NCBI GenBank assembly: GCA_034698045.1
Contig: JAQGAU010001022.1
Location: 1 to 21,960 of the forward strand
Length of the DNA: 21,960 nucleotides
Reading direction: 5' to 3'
From: Paramacrobiotus richtersi
Lineage: Eukaryota; Tardigrada; Eutardigrada; Parachela; Macrobiotidae
Part shown: positions 10,035 through 19,943 of the stretch, one piece after another
Layout of the letters: every line of letters starts with the position of its first letter
Position numbering within the stretch: the stretch's first letter is position 1
Notes under the pieces: generated by a model
The model's database searches: none
What the model saw: only the letters and a program-made list of their open reading frames with translations
What the model was told of the DNA's origin: nothing
Translations under genes and position numbers: made by a program

Positions 10035-11086
10035 TCAATTATTATAGTTTTGATAATGCAGGTGAAGTCTATCTCTCGCGCCCACCGGGGCCCAGTGGTT
10101 GGTTATCGTTGCAGCACTAACTGCTGAGAAGTGTATCCTAACAATCTGCCACGCCGCAGTTCGTAAGTCAGGCAAAACGAGCATGAATAAAATCGGGTCT
10201 AACACCATTTGCCCCAAGACCAGAAACGCCGCAACAAGAAAAAACGTGGACAAATAGCCTACATCCATGAAACAGCTCATCCCGTAATATACAGTCCCGG
10301 GCGTCCAGAACAACGTGGCGCTCACCGTGCTGGCTGTCAAAATCCCGAAAGCCCGTTGATTCTCCCGGTCCCGGCGTGCAGTTCTCTATACACCCTGTGT
10401 TCTCCCTTGCAAGGTGTTATTCGTCGTACCACTGGCTTGCTGCAGTCGTATCTGATTTCGCCGTCCAAACAGCTTCCGCCATCTGTATAACAAAAGCGGA
10501 TATGCCGCGACGATTACCGCCTGCGGCAGAACAAAAACACCAAACTCTGTAAAAATGTTCCATTCAGGTAACACTTCGTAATTCAGCGTGCAACCGCTTG
10601 TCTCCAACGGCAGCCGGCTCCTCGCGTTGATGAAGAAGCCCGGTAGGCACGCAGCGTGAACGTACACCCAGACTGCTAAACAACAACTAGCGGCAGTTCT
10701 CACCGTGTGTTGCTGAGCGTAAGAGTGTGGAAAGGTCAACGCCCAGATGCGGTTTGACGTTATCAGCATATGCGTGTTCATGATAACACCAATGAATACA
10801 TAGTACAAGTACTGGTAAAGGTCACAGGCGAGAGTACCCATCCACCAGGTGGAGTAGATGCTGTTGGCAATGTCCAAAGGAAATTCAAGTAAGGTGTAGA
10901 TGAAGTTTGAGAGGACGAGGTTGATTAAGTAGACGTTGAAAGCAGTGCGGAGGTGGCTGTTAAGGAGAAAGGCTATGATGACCAGACCGTTGAAAAGTAA
11001 AGAAAAGGGCAGGAGAATCACTTCGCTAAGGGAGTGAAGCTCCATGTGATGGTGATGTCCGATGCGTTCGATGCGTTGGCTGACAT
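10035..11086 (-). pseudogene. Rhodopsin-like GPCR copy with an early frameshift and an in-frame TAG
   Basis: The ATG at 11086-11084 begins MSANASNASD like the copy at 3132-4139. One base is missing near 11029-11030 (GCTAAGGG here, GCTAATGGG there), so the ATG frame ends at TGA after about 22 codons. The receptor frame then runs from LSEVILLPFS through TM1, WWMG, the TM3 cysteine, SNR, TM4, the loop-2 cysteine and TM5 to a TAG at 10386-10388. It continues in the same frame through FWTP (TM6) and DPILF (TM7), ending YQNYNN at 10035. The TAG sits where a three-base deletion has changed the codons for Val-Glu-Met-Arg. The C-terminal tail is longer than in the sister copies and unrelated beyond WQIVR. 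With two lesions this is most probably a pseudogene. Confidence 0.85.
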
Positions 11087-12430
11087 TGTATCGCTGAAAG
11101 GTACGTTTAATTGCCAAAACTTTAAACGTTTAAGTGCTGTCAAAATCGGTTATGTCGTATGTAGAATAATTCAAAGTGGTGTTGCTTGTTGCGGTGCGGC
11201 TAAATCGAAATAAAATGGTTTGAAATCATAAGAAATGCCCTCGTCGGGAACGGGAACTTCATATGTCGAAAAATACATGGATTCGATCACTAACAAACAA
11301 TCTGCGGTATTGTTGCTGCAAAAATGAAAGCAGCCTTCCTTTTACTAATACCTGGTTGTGGTAAGAATTACTGTAAAACTACAGCTGGATTTATGTTGCT
11401 AGATAAAAATTGCGTTCCCGCACCCATACTGTCGTATAAATAGTGCGAAAATACCTTGTAATCTCACGCTTCAGTAGAGAGAGACCAGTTAGCCTAGAAG
11501 AATATAATGGCGCTTTCTTAAGTTTCTTCCTTGATGATACTGGATGTAACGCATGGCCAGCTAATCATCAACATCCGCTGCAGGAAGCGATTGGTTTTTC
11601 TCCAGTAACAGGACATTGATTCAGTGCATGTGGGACGGCTGCTGTTAATCGGAAAAAGCGGATTCTCTTAACATATTAAGACCAATCAGGCGCATCTCTT
11701 TCTGCAAACAGATTGAGCTGAAGGTACAAAACACCAAACCTCCTGTATTTTGTACTAAACCATGCGTGAATATCAACATCGTTCCGGATGCCTTTATTCT
11801 CCTTAAGGTCTTTCTCTCTTTCTTCCGTGCCTTCCGGGCGAGATTAACAAGTCATCAACTCCAGTGAATCCTTTGTACGAATTAAGTACGTAAGTTGCGT
11901 GAAAACAGCGGAAGTAAAAACGGGAGTTGCCTGCGACCGACAGGGAAAATAACCCCACATAGCCGGAAATGAACGTGGAGGAAAATACGAGCGAGCACAA
12001 ACAAGAAGTAATGTGCATACGTGTTTGTTGGGAAGCCAAACAGGACACCATCCCCAGTGCTTTCAGACTGGAAATGCAGCGATAATTTCAAACTTTGAAT
12101 AAGAACAATTCATATGTAACATGCCAAAAATCAGTACGGGTACTGCGGTTTATGGACCAACTGGCTGCATTGCCACTGGCTACGTAGGGCTCTATGTTGT
12201 TTTCATCCTTATCTTGTGGACGGATGCAAATTTGTTAGACAGTAAGACTGTAATAACCGGTAGTGCACGTATTACCAAGCCATAGCCGTAATTTATTAAT
12301 GTCTGTAATAACTAATTCTTTGATCAATTTGGTGAGAGTGTCTGTGCATAACATAATCACCCGCACCTCTTCTGTAAGTAAACAGAAATCTAATTAATCA
12401 GCCCACTCAATACAGCACTGTATGCTGGTG
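11087..12430 (+). repeat. 5' flank of receptor duplication unit, copy 2 (repeat A copy 3)
   Basis: This aligns with 4140-4290 and then 4950-6050: GATCACTAACAAACAATCTG at the start, AGAATATAATGG near 11498, TGCATGTGGGACGGCTGCT near 11625, CTCTTAACATATTAAGAC near 11665, and GTTTTCATCCTTATCTTGTGG near 12200. It lacks the roughly 650 bases found at 4290-4950 and has no inverted partner arm. No conserved frame supports a gene. Confidence 0.75.
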
Positions 12431-12995
12431 AAATGTCGACAGCTGGTGATCAACAGAAACAGCAGGAAAGCAGGAAACGCAGCAAACGGACAAATTACTA
12501 TGACATTCGAACGGTGTTCTAATTTCTGCGCCAATTTCTGTTAAGTTGAGTGTTAACTGCTAAAAATGCATGTCTTTGTTTCGTTCTCTCATTATATAAT
12601 ATTAGACGACAACTATGGCGCACGCCCCACGTTGCAAAACGCGAACTAGTCCTTAACGACTTGTGCAGGAAAGCACCTCTGAACATCATACTGCTAATTT
12701 CATTCGTAAGTACCGAAAAGCGTTTTTTATTGGTGCGACGGAGTCCGAACTGATTCTACGCGTTTTACTTTCTACACTGATTGCTAATCGCGTTTTTATA
12801 ATTAGGCGTTATGCATAAGGTGGATGTCAGCCACTGCAACCTGGTGAGTGGTTTCGTGCAGGTTGACATTTCGCCGATACGTATGACAATACATAGAAAA
12901 GCGCTACTGTAATCAAAGCCTAACATCAGAACGCGCAGGTTGTGTTAATGGACTATGTATTATGTAGTTATTTTGACGCGGATTCAGTGCTACAG
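12431..12995. other. Intergenic; outermost part of repeat A, otherwise empty
   Basis: Around 12545-12655 the sequence (AACTGCTAAAAATG, GACAACTATGGCGC, CTTAACGAC) resembles 16270-16360, extending repeat A homology. The remainder up to the TMBIM exon fragment shows no gene. Confidence 0.45.
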
Positions 12996-13204
12996 GCTAC
13001 AGCTGCCATCACCGTCGGTCTGACGGGTTCGCCCTGCAGACCAAATGGGACTTCACCCAGCTCAGCGGTGTCATGCTTGTCGTTCTTGTCGCTGTCGCTC
13101 TCCTGTTATTAATTTTGGCATCTTCCGCCGCCATGTCTTCGAATCGCGTATCCTCGGACCTCGAAGTCGGCTATGCCGCTCTCGGGGCGCTAGTTTTTGG
13201 CACC
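12996..13204 (+). pseudogene. Decayed exon of a Lifeguard/TMBIM gene, copy 2
   Basis: The sequence reads ATAAITVGLT, then after a missing base FALQTKWDFTQLSGVMLVV (from 13028), the signature segment of Lifeguard/TMBIM proteins, followed by a frame-disrupted FESRIL and then GYAALGALVFG. The other copy supplies the intact spacing for the second half, so at least three frame changes are present. The fragment is bounded by GCTACAG (possible acceptor, 12989-12995) and GTAAGC (donor, 13205). It is a separate duplicate of the exon seen inverted at 8014-8190, and the two share short stretches of intron (TGACxTTTTGATG). It cannot encode a complete protein. Confidence 0.7.
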
Positions 13205-13224
13205 GTAAGCTGCACCGTAAGCTG
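13201..13224 (+). repeat. Exact 12-bp tandem duplication containing the splice donor
   Basis: CACCGTAAGCTG occurs twice in succession, placing two identical GTAAGC donor sites 12 bases apart at the end of the TMBIM exon fragment. Confidence 0.85.
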
Positions 13225-13470
13225 ACGTTTTGATGAAGTGAAACTCAAGTCATAAGCACACCAGTTACAGTTTTAATGTACAAGAACAATGAATTCACAT
13301 ATTATGAGTAATCAACATATAGTCTACAAAATTCTTACCGGTGAGCGCAACTGCCAGCGCGCAAAGTTACGTACTTGTTTGTCTGATATTGGTCGAAATG
13401 TGTTGTTGTTTATTTACAAGACCAGCTGTACAGCGTTCTTAAAGCATTCACTTTAACTTTAACTAGGGTT
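13225..13470. other. Non-coding, former intron sequence and spacer
   Basis: The first bases still resemble the intron start seen in the other TMBIM fragment. No gene or repeat was recognised in the rest. Confidence 0.35.
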
Positions 13471-13630
13471 GAAATCACTATTTCACCGATTTCACGTTAC
13501 ACTTTTCATTTCCCGAATCACTTCACTTCCCGCAAGGGTCTCTTATACTATGAGATACAGTGACGTCATTTCACTTTCACTATTTCACTGATTTCACTCT
13601 TCACTTTTGCGTTTCACTTCACTTCACCTG
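13471..13630 (+). repeat. TTTCAC-rich simple satellite
   Basis: Variants of TTTCAC and CACTTCAC recur throughout. A longer unit, TCACTATTTCACYGATTTCAC, occurs at about 13476 and again at about 13577. A perfect TGACGTCA palindrome (the CREB-type site) lies at 13561-13568 between them, but nothing shows it is used. Confidence 0.75.
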
Positions 13631-13710
13631 GGCCAAAATCGGCGTGAATTTCATCCCAAACTTTAACAACCTTTGGATTGCAGTATTTGGTCATTGATAT
13701 ACAGCTGCTG

Positions 13711-13838
13711 ACAGGCAGACTGGCAGGCAGACTGGCAGGCAGACTGGCAGGCAGACTGGCAGGCAGACTGACAGGCAGACTGGCAAGCAGACTGGCATGC
13801 AGACTGGCAGGCAGACTGACTGAGTGACATGCAGACTG
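13711..13838 (+). repeat. 12-bp minisatellite, about ten units (GGCAGACTGGCA)
   Basis: Successive GGCAGACTGGCA units run from about 13711, exact for the first several units and then diverging (GACA, AAGC, ATGC variants) to about 13838. The minus-strand frame rich in Pro-Val-Cys-Leu is only this repeat translated. Confidence 0.9.
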
Positions 13839-14559
13839 CTGCTAATCAACAGACCGTCAAACACGAGGAGTATACATCTCCGCCGCTTTGTGAACATCTA
13901 TCTTGACAGTAATGGCTGGGCCTTAACACAAACACTATCGTGGTTTGACAAGTTTTGTTTTGCAGCTGTGAATCTCTTTATGAAGATTCTCATTATCATC
14001 GCAAACCGCAAGAAGAACTAGAATTTCGGCTACCGAATTGTGCTGCCTATTCTGGATGCTACGTTAACTGTCTGCCATTCTGCCAGCGGACTAAGTTACC
14101 ATTACAGAGCTCGTCGATGAGTACGTGGTATTCGACTCAACAGTGAATCGGCATATTTCGTTTGCAATTGGCCATTTCGGTTTGCTTTTCATTTTTTAGT
14201 CTAAGTCAGTTTTTACGTTCTGCTAAATATTTAACGTCCTGCCAGTGCATGTTTGCAGGGAGATTGTGATTTGATCGTCGATAAATTGGCTAGTTTATCA
14301 TGGCAGTTTCTTACTAGCAATACGTTGTTTGCGTACCATCAACCCTGACGCTATTCGATCATTCTGATTACAGCATATCTTCCACTCGCGCTGCCTTAAA
14401 CCCCCTCGTCCGCGGTTCTCGAACATGGATGCTAACGCTAAATGGTTGCGCTGTAGTGGCGTATTTAATCTTCCGTCGGCCGGTTAAATGCATTTCGTCA
14501 AGTGTATTTCTGGAATGCTTGTCCGCGTCACTGATACTAAACTACTGGAATGGAGTACG
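13839..14559. other. Intergenic, no gene recognised
   Basis: A short hydrophobic stretch (NLFMKILIIIANRKKN, near 13970-14020) follows an acceptor-like TTTGTTTTGCAG and faintly resembles the end of a receptor TM1. The homology is too short to call. Nothing else was recognised. Confidence 0.35.
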
Positions 14560-15190
14560 TACCGTCTTATAGTAGCGCAAACACATTGTGCTTCTACCTT
14601 GTCTGGCCTTCCACGTAAATGTTCTCTAACGCGCGAGAGTTCTTACCCAAAAAAGCACCGGAAAGCAGAATCTTTTGTTATTAGAACAGAAAAAACCATT
14701 CATTACTTTTATTACCAAAGTCAGTGAAGATGGCGGTCAGAATAATTCGATCTCAGCGGTGTTATGTATCAAAACGTTCTGCACAACAGTGTCGCAGGTA
14801 TCAGTACCGAAAGATCCTTCGTTTTCAACTCGTTCCTTTCATTTCAATCCGATGTTAAAGTTGGTCCGAGCTGAACTGAATCACATCGCACTGAATCAGA
14901 GAGGTAATTAAATACGGCTGAGCGGAAGTTAATTTAAAAAATGCAGGTCTACAGATCATGCAGAGGAGCTGGGAAGCGTGTCCATTGTGCACCTATGCAG
15001 AGAAACAATCAGCACAAATGATCAGGATGCTGTAGCTCCAAATGTAACAAATACAATGTTAAAACGGAAATGGTTTTTTGAAACCTAGTGCATACGTTTA
15101 ACGCTCTACAGATAACAGTACTTGAGTGGGACTGTGGGAATGCTTTCTTTCGTGCGGAAGATAAGTCTTGAATGACTTTGTTTTTCAACA
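14560..15190 (+). repeat. Repeat B copy 2
   Basis: Direct counterpart of 6840-7480, ending near the shared TCTTGAATGACTTTG block. Both copies lie in plus orientation, about 7.7 kb apart. Repeat B lies close to a repeat A copy in both places, but the relative arrangement differs. Confidence 0.75.
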
Positions 15191-15769
15191 CACTGTTTTT
15201 CTCAGCATTGTTGAGATCAACAACACCGACAAACACTATTTTTTCCAGTCGCTCGGATTGAAATTGTAATTTTATATGTTCGCGATCAGCTTTCAATTTC
15301 AACTTTTTTCAAAGAAACACGATTCCCTTATCACTCACTCACGCTGTGGGTTATTGGCGTATTGCGAGCAAATGGCATTATTGCATATTCTTCCGAACAC
15401 TTCGGTCAAGCTGTACTGATCTCAAAGACCGCCATGTCAACAGTTGTTACAGTACTGATCACAATTTCGTAACTACTTACTGGCTGAACTGGATCCAGAA
15501 CAAGAAATCGGTCAGTGACTAGTATATTTCGGACACCATACACACATTTGTGTGAATGTGGAGTTTCGAGTGGTATACCGGCGGGCCGGCGGCGAATGCC
15601 AATCGTTATGAACGACCTTTTTGGTGGCTGTGATTGATCGGAGCCATGATTCGGCATCGCTTTCAGTAATTATGTAGTCTATGATTCTGTAAACTGGTAT
15701 AGGTGCAACGGGATAATGGATTTGGAGTAATAATAAAAGATTGAATAAACAGTTTATGTTTCAGAAAAA
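15191..15769. other. Intergenic, nothing recognised
   Basis: Short frames on both strands show no family signature. The shared start CACACTGT...TC suggests repeat B homology fades out here. Confidence 0.35.
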
Positions 15770-16370
15770 GCGGTTTCGCTTACAATACTAAGTCTGCTTG
15801 CTTCTTTTTAATGCTGGCAGGATGAGCTGAAGGTGTTTTCCAGCCAGCCAAGCGCAAGTTCCGGCGGCATGCCTTAACTTTTGATTTATTTCTCTCTATC
15901 TACTGGATCATGGCAGCGCAGTACCTTTCGTGCCTTACGGACAAGGGTGACAAGTCGTCCATTCCAAAGAATCCTTTGTTCGAATTAAGTACATGAAAAC
16001 AGCGGAAGCAGAACAGGGAGTTTCCTATGATTGACAGGAAACATAATCGCACACAACCGGAAATGATTGTAATGGAAACTCGAAATTACGAGCGCGTATG
16101 GACTGGGGACGGTAAACGGCTGCGTGTGTTCGTTTGCCAGCGCCGGTGGATCCATGTTGATCCGGACGTCAGGAGTGGAAATTATGGTCATTTACTTGTA
16201 CTTTCAGTGGGGGATGCTTGTTTCCGGGCGACGAGTCCACGATTATTTACTGCACCATAGCAGATTTCTGTCAACTTAGCTAAAAATGGACGTCTTTGCT
16301 TCGTTTTGTTATTCGTATTAGCCGACAACTATGGCGCCCAAGGCACCTTTCACAACGGTCCTTGAAGACA
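15770..16370 (+). repeat. Repeat A copy 4
   Basis: GCTGGCAGGATGAGCTGAAG (about 15814) is identical to sequence near 5195. GGATCATGGCAGCGCAGT, CAAGTCGTC/CAAGTTGTT and AGCGGAAGCAGAA blocks follow in the same order as in the other copies. The far end (GACAACTATGGCGC near 16322) matches about 12608. No receptor remains next to this copy. Confidence 0.75.
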
Positions 16371-16799
16371 AACCGATTATTTAGTCTTTTATGCTATTCA
16401 GCTTTACGTTAATCCCACGTCCACGTGCATAAATCAACATAAGAATTATGCTGTTAAGATATTAACAACGTTCTACACAACCTTGACACACAGCTGTAAA
16501 ACTCGCTACTGTACAGTATCAAATTTGGTAACAGTTCAAAATCAACAGGGTTTTAATGTCCGTCACCATCCTCGCTTTGGTCTGCTAGTCAGTATTGTGT
16601 TACTAAGTAAACAGTAAGTAAGTTTTTTTCACTGACAGTAGCACAACACTGGCCTGCTTTAAGGATATGCGCAGAAGGATGCGTATCGTGTCCGCTACGT
16701 CAACCATTTTCAGGTGCGAGTCGTGACGACATTGCAAATGAGTTGGCAAATCACTCGTTCGATGTTTTGATTGCAGATGCTCGTTCCGAGTTGACTGCT
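16371..16799. other. Upstream region of the F-box-like gene
   Basis: No gene was recognised. The stretch is AT-rich and ends at a TATA box. Confidence 0.35.
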
Positions 16800-16807
16800 T
16801 ATAAAAG
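16800..16807 (+). promoter_or_regulatory. TATA box (TATAAAAG)
   Basis: A consensus TATA element lies 46 bases before the ATG at 16853. Initiation about 30 bases downstream would leave a 5' UTR of roughly 20-25 bases. Confidence 0.45.
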
Positions 16808-16852
16808 CATCTTTTCCTGTACTTCTAATTGTAATACAGTAACCGACGTGAA

Positions 16853-19240
16853 ATGCCGTTTGGAAGCGCTGAATTTGCTTGGAACAGCGTCGACGTCCGC
16901 GGAGATGATGGATTCCTTCACCATGGCCGAGTGATCGACGCTGTTCCCGAGGGTCTTGTGGTTGATTTCGAAGGGACGGGGAAATCAGGCACGAAACTGA
17001 TTCCATTTGGCCTCGTCTTCCACTGCAAAGATCCCGATTGTCTGCCTGAGATACCGGTCGTCATGAAGCTACCTGAATCGACTGAAGAACATCCCGTCGA
17101 AGTGCTGGTACGTGTCAAACCAGAGGCTGCCTGGAAGTGGTATCCCGGCACTGCGCTGAGGAAGAACCTCGACGCCGATTTGGGTCTCGTCACCGTCACA
17201 CTGCCAGATGGCCAGGTGATGCAGGGGGTCGTGGATGGCCAGCGAGTTCGCGTAAGATCCACGGACGGTAATATGTTGAGTCGACTTGTGGATAAGCGGA
17301 CGTTTCTCCAGTAAACTCGTGATGATTCCCCGTGAGCACAGCGCATTCGCTCGGCCAGACAATGAACTGATCAGTTGTTTCAACGCCGAGTTTGATCCGT
17401 CTTGTGGCATAATGGCGACCCATGTGGTCTGCAACGCGCATCATGGACTCTTCAAGCAGCTCGCCGTTCTGGGGATCTTCGACAAACCTGCTCGGCCGCG
17501 ATCGTATAACATCAAAAACGGACGTGAGCTTGGTGTGAGTACGATAACAGAACTAAATTTCCCCATTTTTGATATATGTACTGCTTACATCCATGTAGTG
17601 GCACTGTTTGGCGCAAAACCGTAGTTTTAAGCAGAATCTGGGTAGTCGTCTACCCCATAGCAAATGCTTTCAGGTAATTTAAACTGTTATTTGTTTGGTC
17701 TGTCTTCAGAGCGAGTTTATACTCTCCAAGATCAACGTCCACAATGTCTGCTTAAAAAGCATCCGCTACCTGTTTCCGGAAATTCCCACTCCAGACGGCA
17801 GCATCAATGATCTCTGCGATCTTGTTTTGTCGGAGGTATTCCAGTGCATGCCAGCTGTGCAGCAGAACAGCCTGCGTGGGATTTGTCGCCAGTGGGAGCT
17901 TGCCTTGGCGTCGGCTGGGCGCGGGTTTGTCTGGCATTCTTTGCCGCGGAAGAAATGGCCATTCACGGACCGCTACACGAATGCCGCTTGTCTGTACAGT
18001 TTTCTCCAGCCGCACACCAAAACGTTGATCCTTCACGCTGACGTCGTCTGGGCGCAATACCAAGGGGATTTGACCGCGATGGCCGCTCTTTTGAAGTGCA
18101 TTATGGACGAACGCGCCGTGCCCGCCGGCCCCGCTCTTCGAACGGTCCTTGTGGTTGATAGTGCGGTGCGGTTTCCGGCCGGCTGCGACGACTGGTGCAC
18201 GCCCTTGTACGACAATCTCATCGCCCTTACGGCAGTCTGTCAGCATGTTGTCTTGAAAAACGTCGAATTTCATATCGATTTATTATTTTTGGAAGCGTAT
18301 AAATGGTCAGTGGTTGTGCACATGGCTGATCGCAGGATTGACGGCCAGCTTACTACGGACGATGTGTGGACCATGTTGAACAATGGACTGCCCCATTTGG
18401 AGCCCGCGGATGTGCAGTCTCTGGTTGAATGGATCCGAGATGTCGGCAGGAACTCGACGGATGTTTTGATCCTCTCTGAGGTAAAATAAACATTTTCTCA
18501 TAGATTAAATGTTTGCCAAGAATCTCTTCAACAGTGGAAGCATATTTTCAAATGTACCGTTTGATTTTACGAATACGAAAAGTTTCCAGAGTGCTCGAAT
18601 ATAAGAGACCAAAGGGCATTACATTTCGGCCAGACCTGTCCCGATGCCTGTTCTTGTGAAGCAATAATCGTACTAATCAACCAGATCGCTGCTAAGTTAA
18701 TTGTGTTCCATCCAGTCTCTTGCTCTGATGTTTAAGTACAGTGCATGTTCGCATTTTTAACAATTAGGGAACCATGTTTAATATACCACTGTGCTCTGTT
18801 GCAATGATACGGTGAATAACGATGTCAGTAGGCAGAGCCTAAAGTTACAGCAGGGAGTTGGATTGTGAGTTAACACTGTCAGTCTTATTGTGCTGGCACC
18901 CGTAAAAGTCGACATTCGGGATACTTTCTATCCCGCATTTATCTGGCCGTCTTGGCACAATGCGACGTTACAGCAGATATTCGCTGACGACGACAACGGA
19001 TAGACGTTTGAGTGAAAGCGACTATTGCCAACTGATCGATATTGTTTTCAGGTCCTTCACATGACCCAGACAAGCGATCCGCGGGACAACGTCCGATATC
19101 AAGGAATGACATTTTATCCTTTTGGTACTGATCGCCTGGACCACGTAGACGCCAACCAGCTGACCAACCTGACTCGGCACCTCTTGTTTCAGCACTTTAA
19201 GAAGCGCGGAGTAGAGACGATCCATCTTGATGTTATGTAA
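16853..19240 (+). CDS. F-box-like protein with N-terminal WNSVDVRGDDG module, three exons, probable one-base frameshift
   Basis: Exons are 16853-17534, 17710-18480 and 19052-19240 (TAA), giving about 546 residues. Both introns are phase 0: GGT|GTGAGT to TTCAG|AGC, and GAG|GTAAAA to TTTTCAG|GTC. The N-terminal part (WNSVDVRGDDG near residue 10, FHCKDPD, and later HVVCNAHHGLFKQLAVLGIF) is a module I recall from an expanded tardigrade family. Exon 2 holds an F-box-like stretch, LCDLVLSEVFQCMP to SLRGICRQWELALAS, which in known proteins recruits targets to SCF ubiquitin ligases; that role here is inference. In exon 1 the frame reaches TAA just after TFLQ, and the family-like sequence resumes one base later at KLVMIPREHS, so base 17312 looks extra. 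A GTAAAC donor at 17311 is the alternative reading. No AATAAA was seen soon after the stop. Confidence 0.7.
17535..17709 (+). other. Intron 1 of the F-box-like gene (phase 0)
   Basis: GTGAGT donor at 17535 and a pyrimidine-rich TCTGTCTTCAG acceptor ending at 17709. The 175-base length and matching phase support the exon junction ELG|SEF. Confidence 0.7.
18481..19051 (+). other. Intron 2 of the F-box-like gene (phase 0)
   Basis: GTAAAA donor at 18481 and ATTGTTTTCAG acceptor ending at 19051, joining ILSE to VLHMTQ in frame. The intron holds a small perfect hairpin (CGGGATA, 5-base loop, TATCCCG at 18917-18935) and no gene. Confidence 0.7.
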
Positions 19241-19943
19241 AGCCACAGTAAAGGAAGCCTAAATCATCGGCCACAACACTCTTAAGGAGTGGCCGTAGAG
19301 TTTCAGATCGCTGCCTTTATTTTTTTTTGTGCAATCGTTTCGGTTTGGTGTGATCGTTTACGTTTTGTTTATTTCTCTCCAAAGTTGATATATCTGTCGC
19401 TTCTTCAGGGTTATCCTGGACCAGGTCTGGTCACTGACTGTAGCATCGCTTTCTAGTTTACTGTTTACGACAGTCACTATACGTGTGTACTTAAACGCAG
19501 TTCGGTTTCTGTTGCCAAAATTTGATCTAACAATCCATATGATGGTATCCATAGTTGTTGAGTGTCGTTTGCTAACTTCCTTACCATGCGTAAACTCAAC
19601 TTGAAACACCGCAAAACAGCCTCACGCTGTCACTGCATGCCGTGTTCTTCAGATAATCCAGTTCCTTAGCAAATCAGCATTTAGCCAGACACAATGATTA
19701 GAATACCGTTCAGGTGTCATAGCCGATCCTTATCTGGAGAGTGTGGAAGAGAGAGGGAAAAGTGTGGTTTTGTCACATTTTATCACAAAATATTACCTGA
19801 TAACATTGAAATCCATAGAAAGCTGCACATCATGCAGTTTAAATATTTTATCCGTAGCTTGTATGCTTGGTTGACGAATTATAATTGCAGACGGTCTTGT
19901 GGCTGCGGCTTCCAATGGCCCATTAAGCTGCCTGCTGTTATAC
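19241..19943. other. Intergenic, no gene recognised
   Basis: A T-run lies at about 19319-19328, shortly after the end of the F-box-like gene. The plus-strand frame at 19694-20245 crosses receptor-flank repeat sequence and is not credible as a gene. Confidence 0.4.

Noticed and set aside
11087..11117. N-terminal extension with a His run for the receptor at 10-11 kb
   Set aside because: It requires a TTG start. The ATG shared with the sister copy lies in another frame, which a one-base loss explains better.
13691..13897. Minus-strand Cys/Pro/Val-rich protein
   Set aside because: It is the direct translation of the 12-base minisatellite, with period four residues.
13960..14020. Possible TM1 remnant of another receptor
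   Set aside because: Only about 16 residues look right, and no WWMG, DRY-like or TM7 motif follows.
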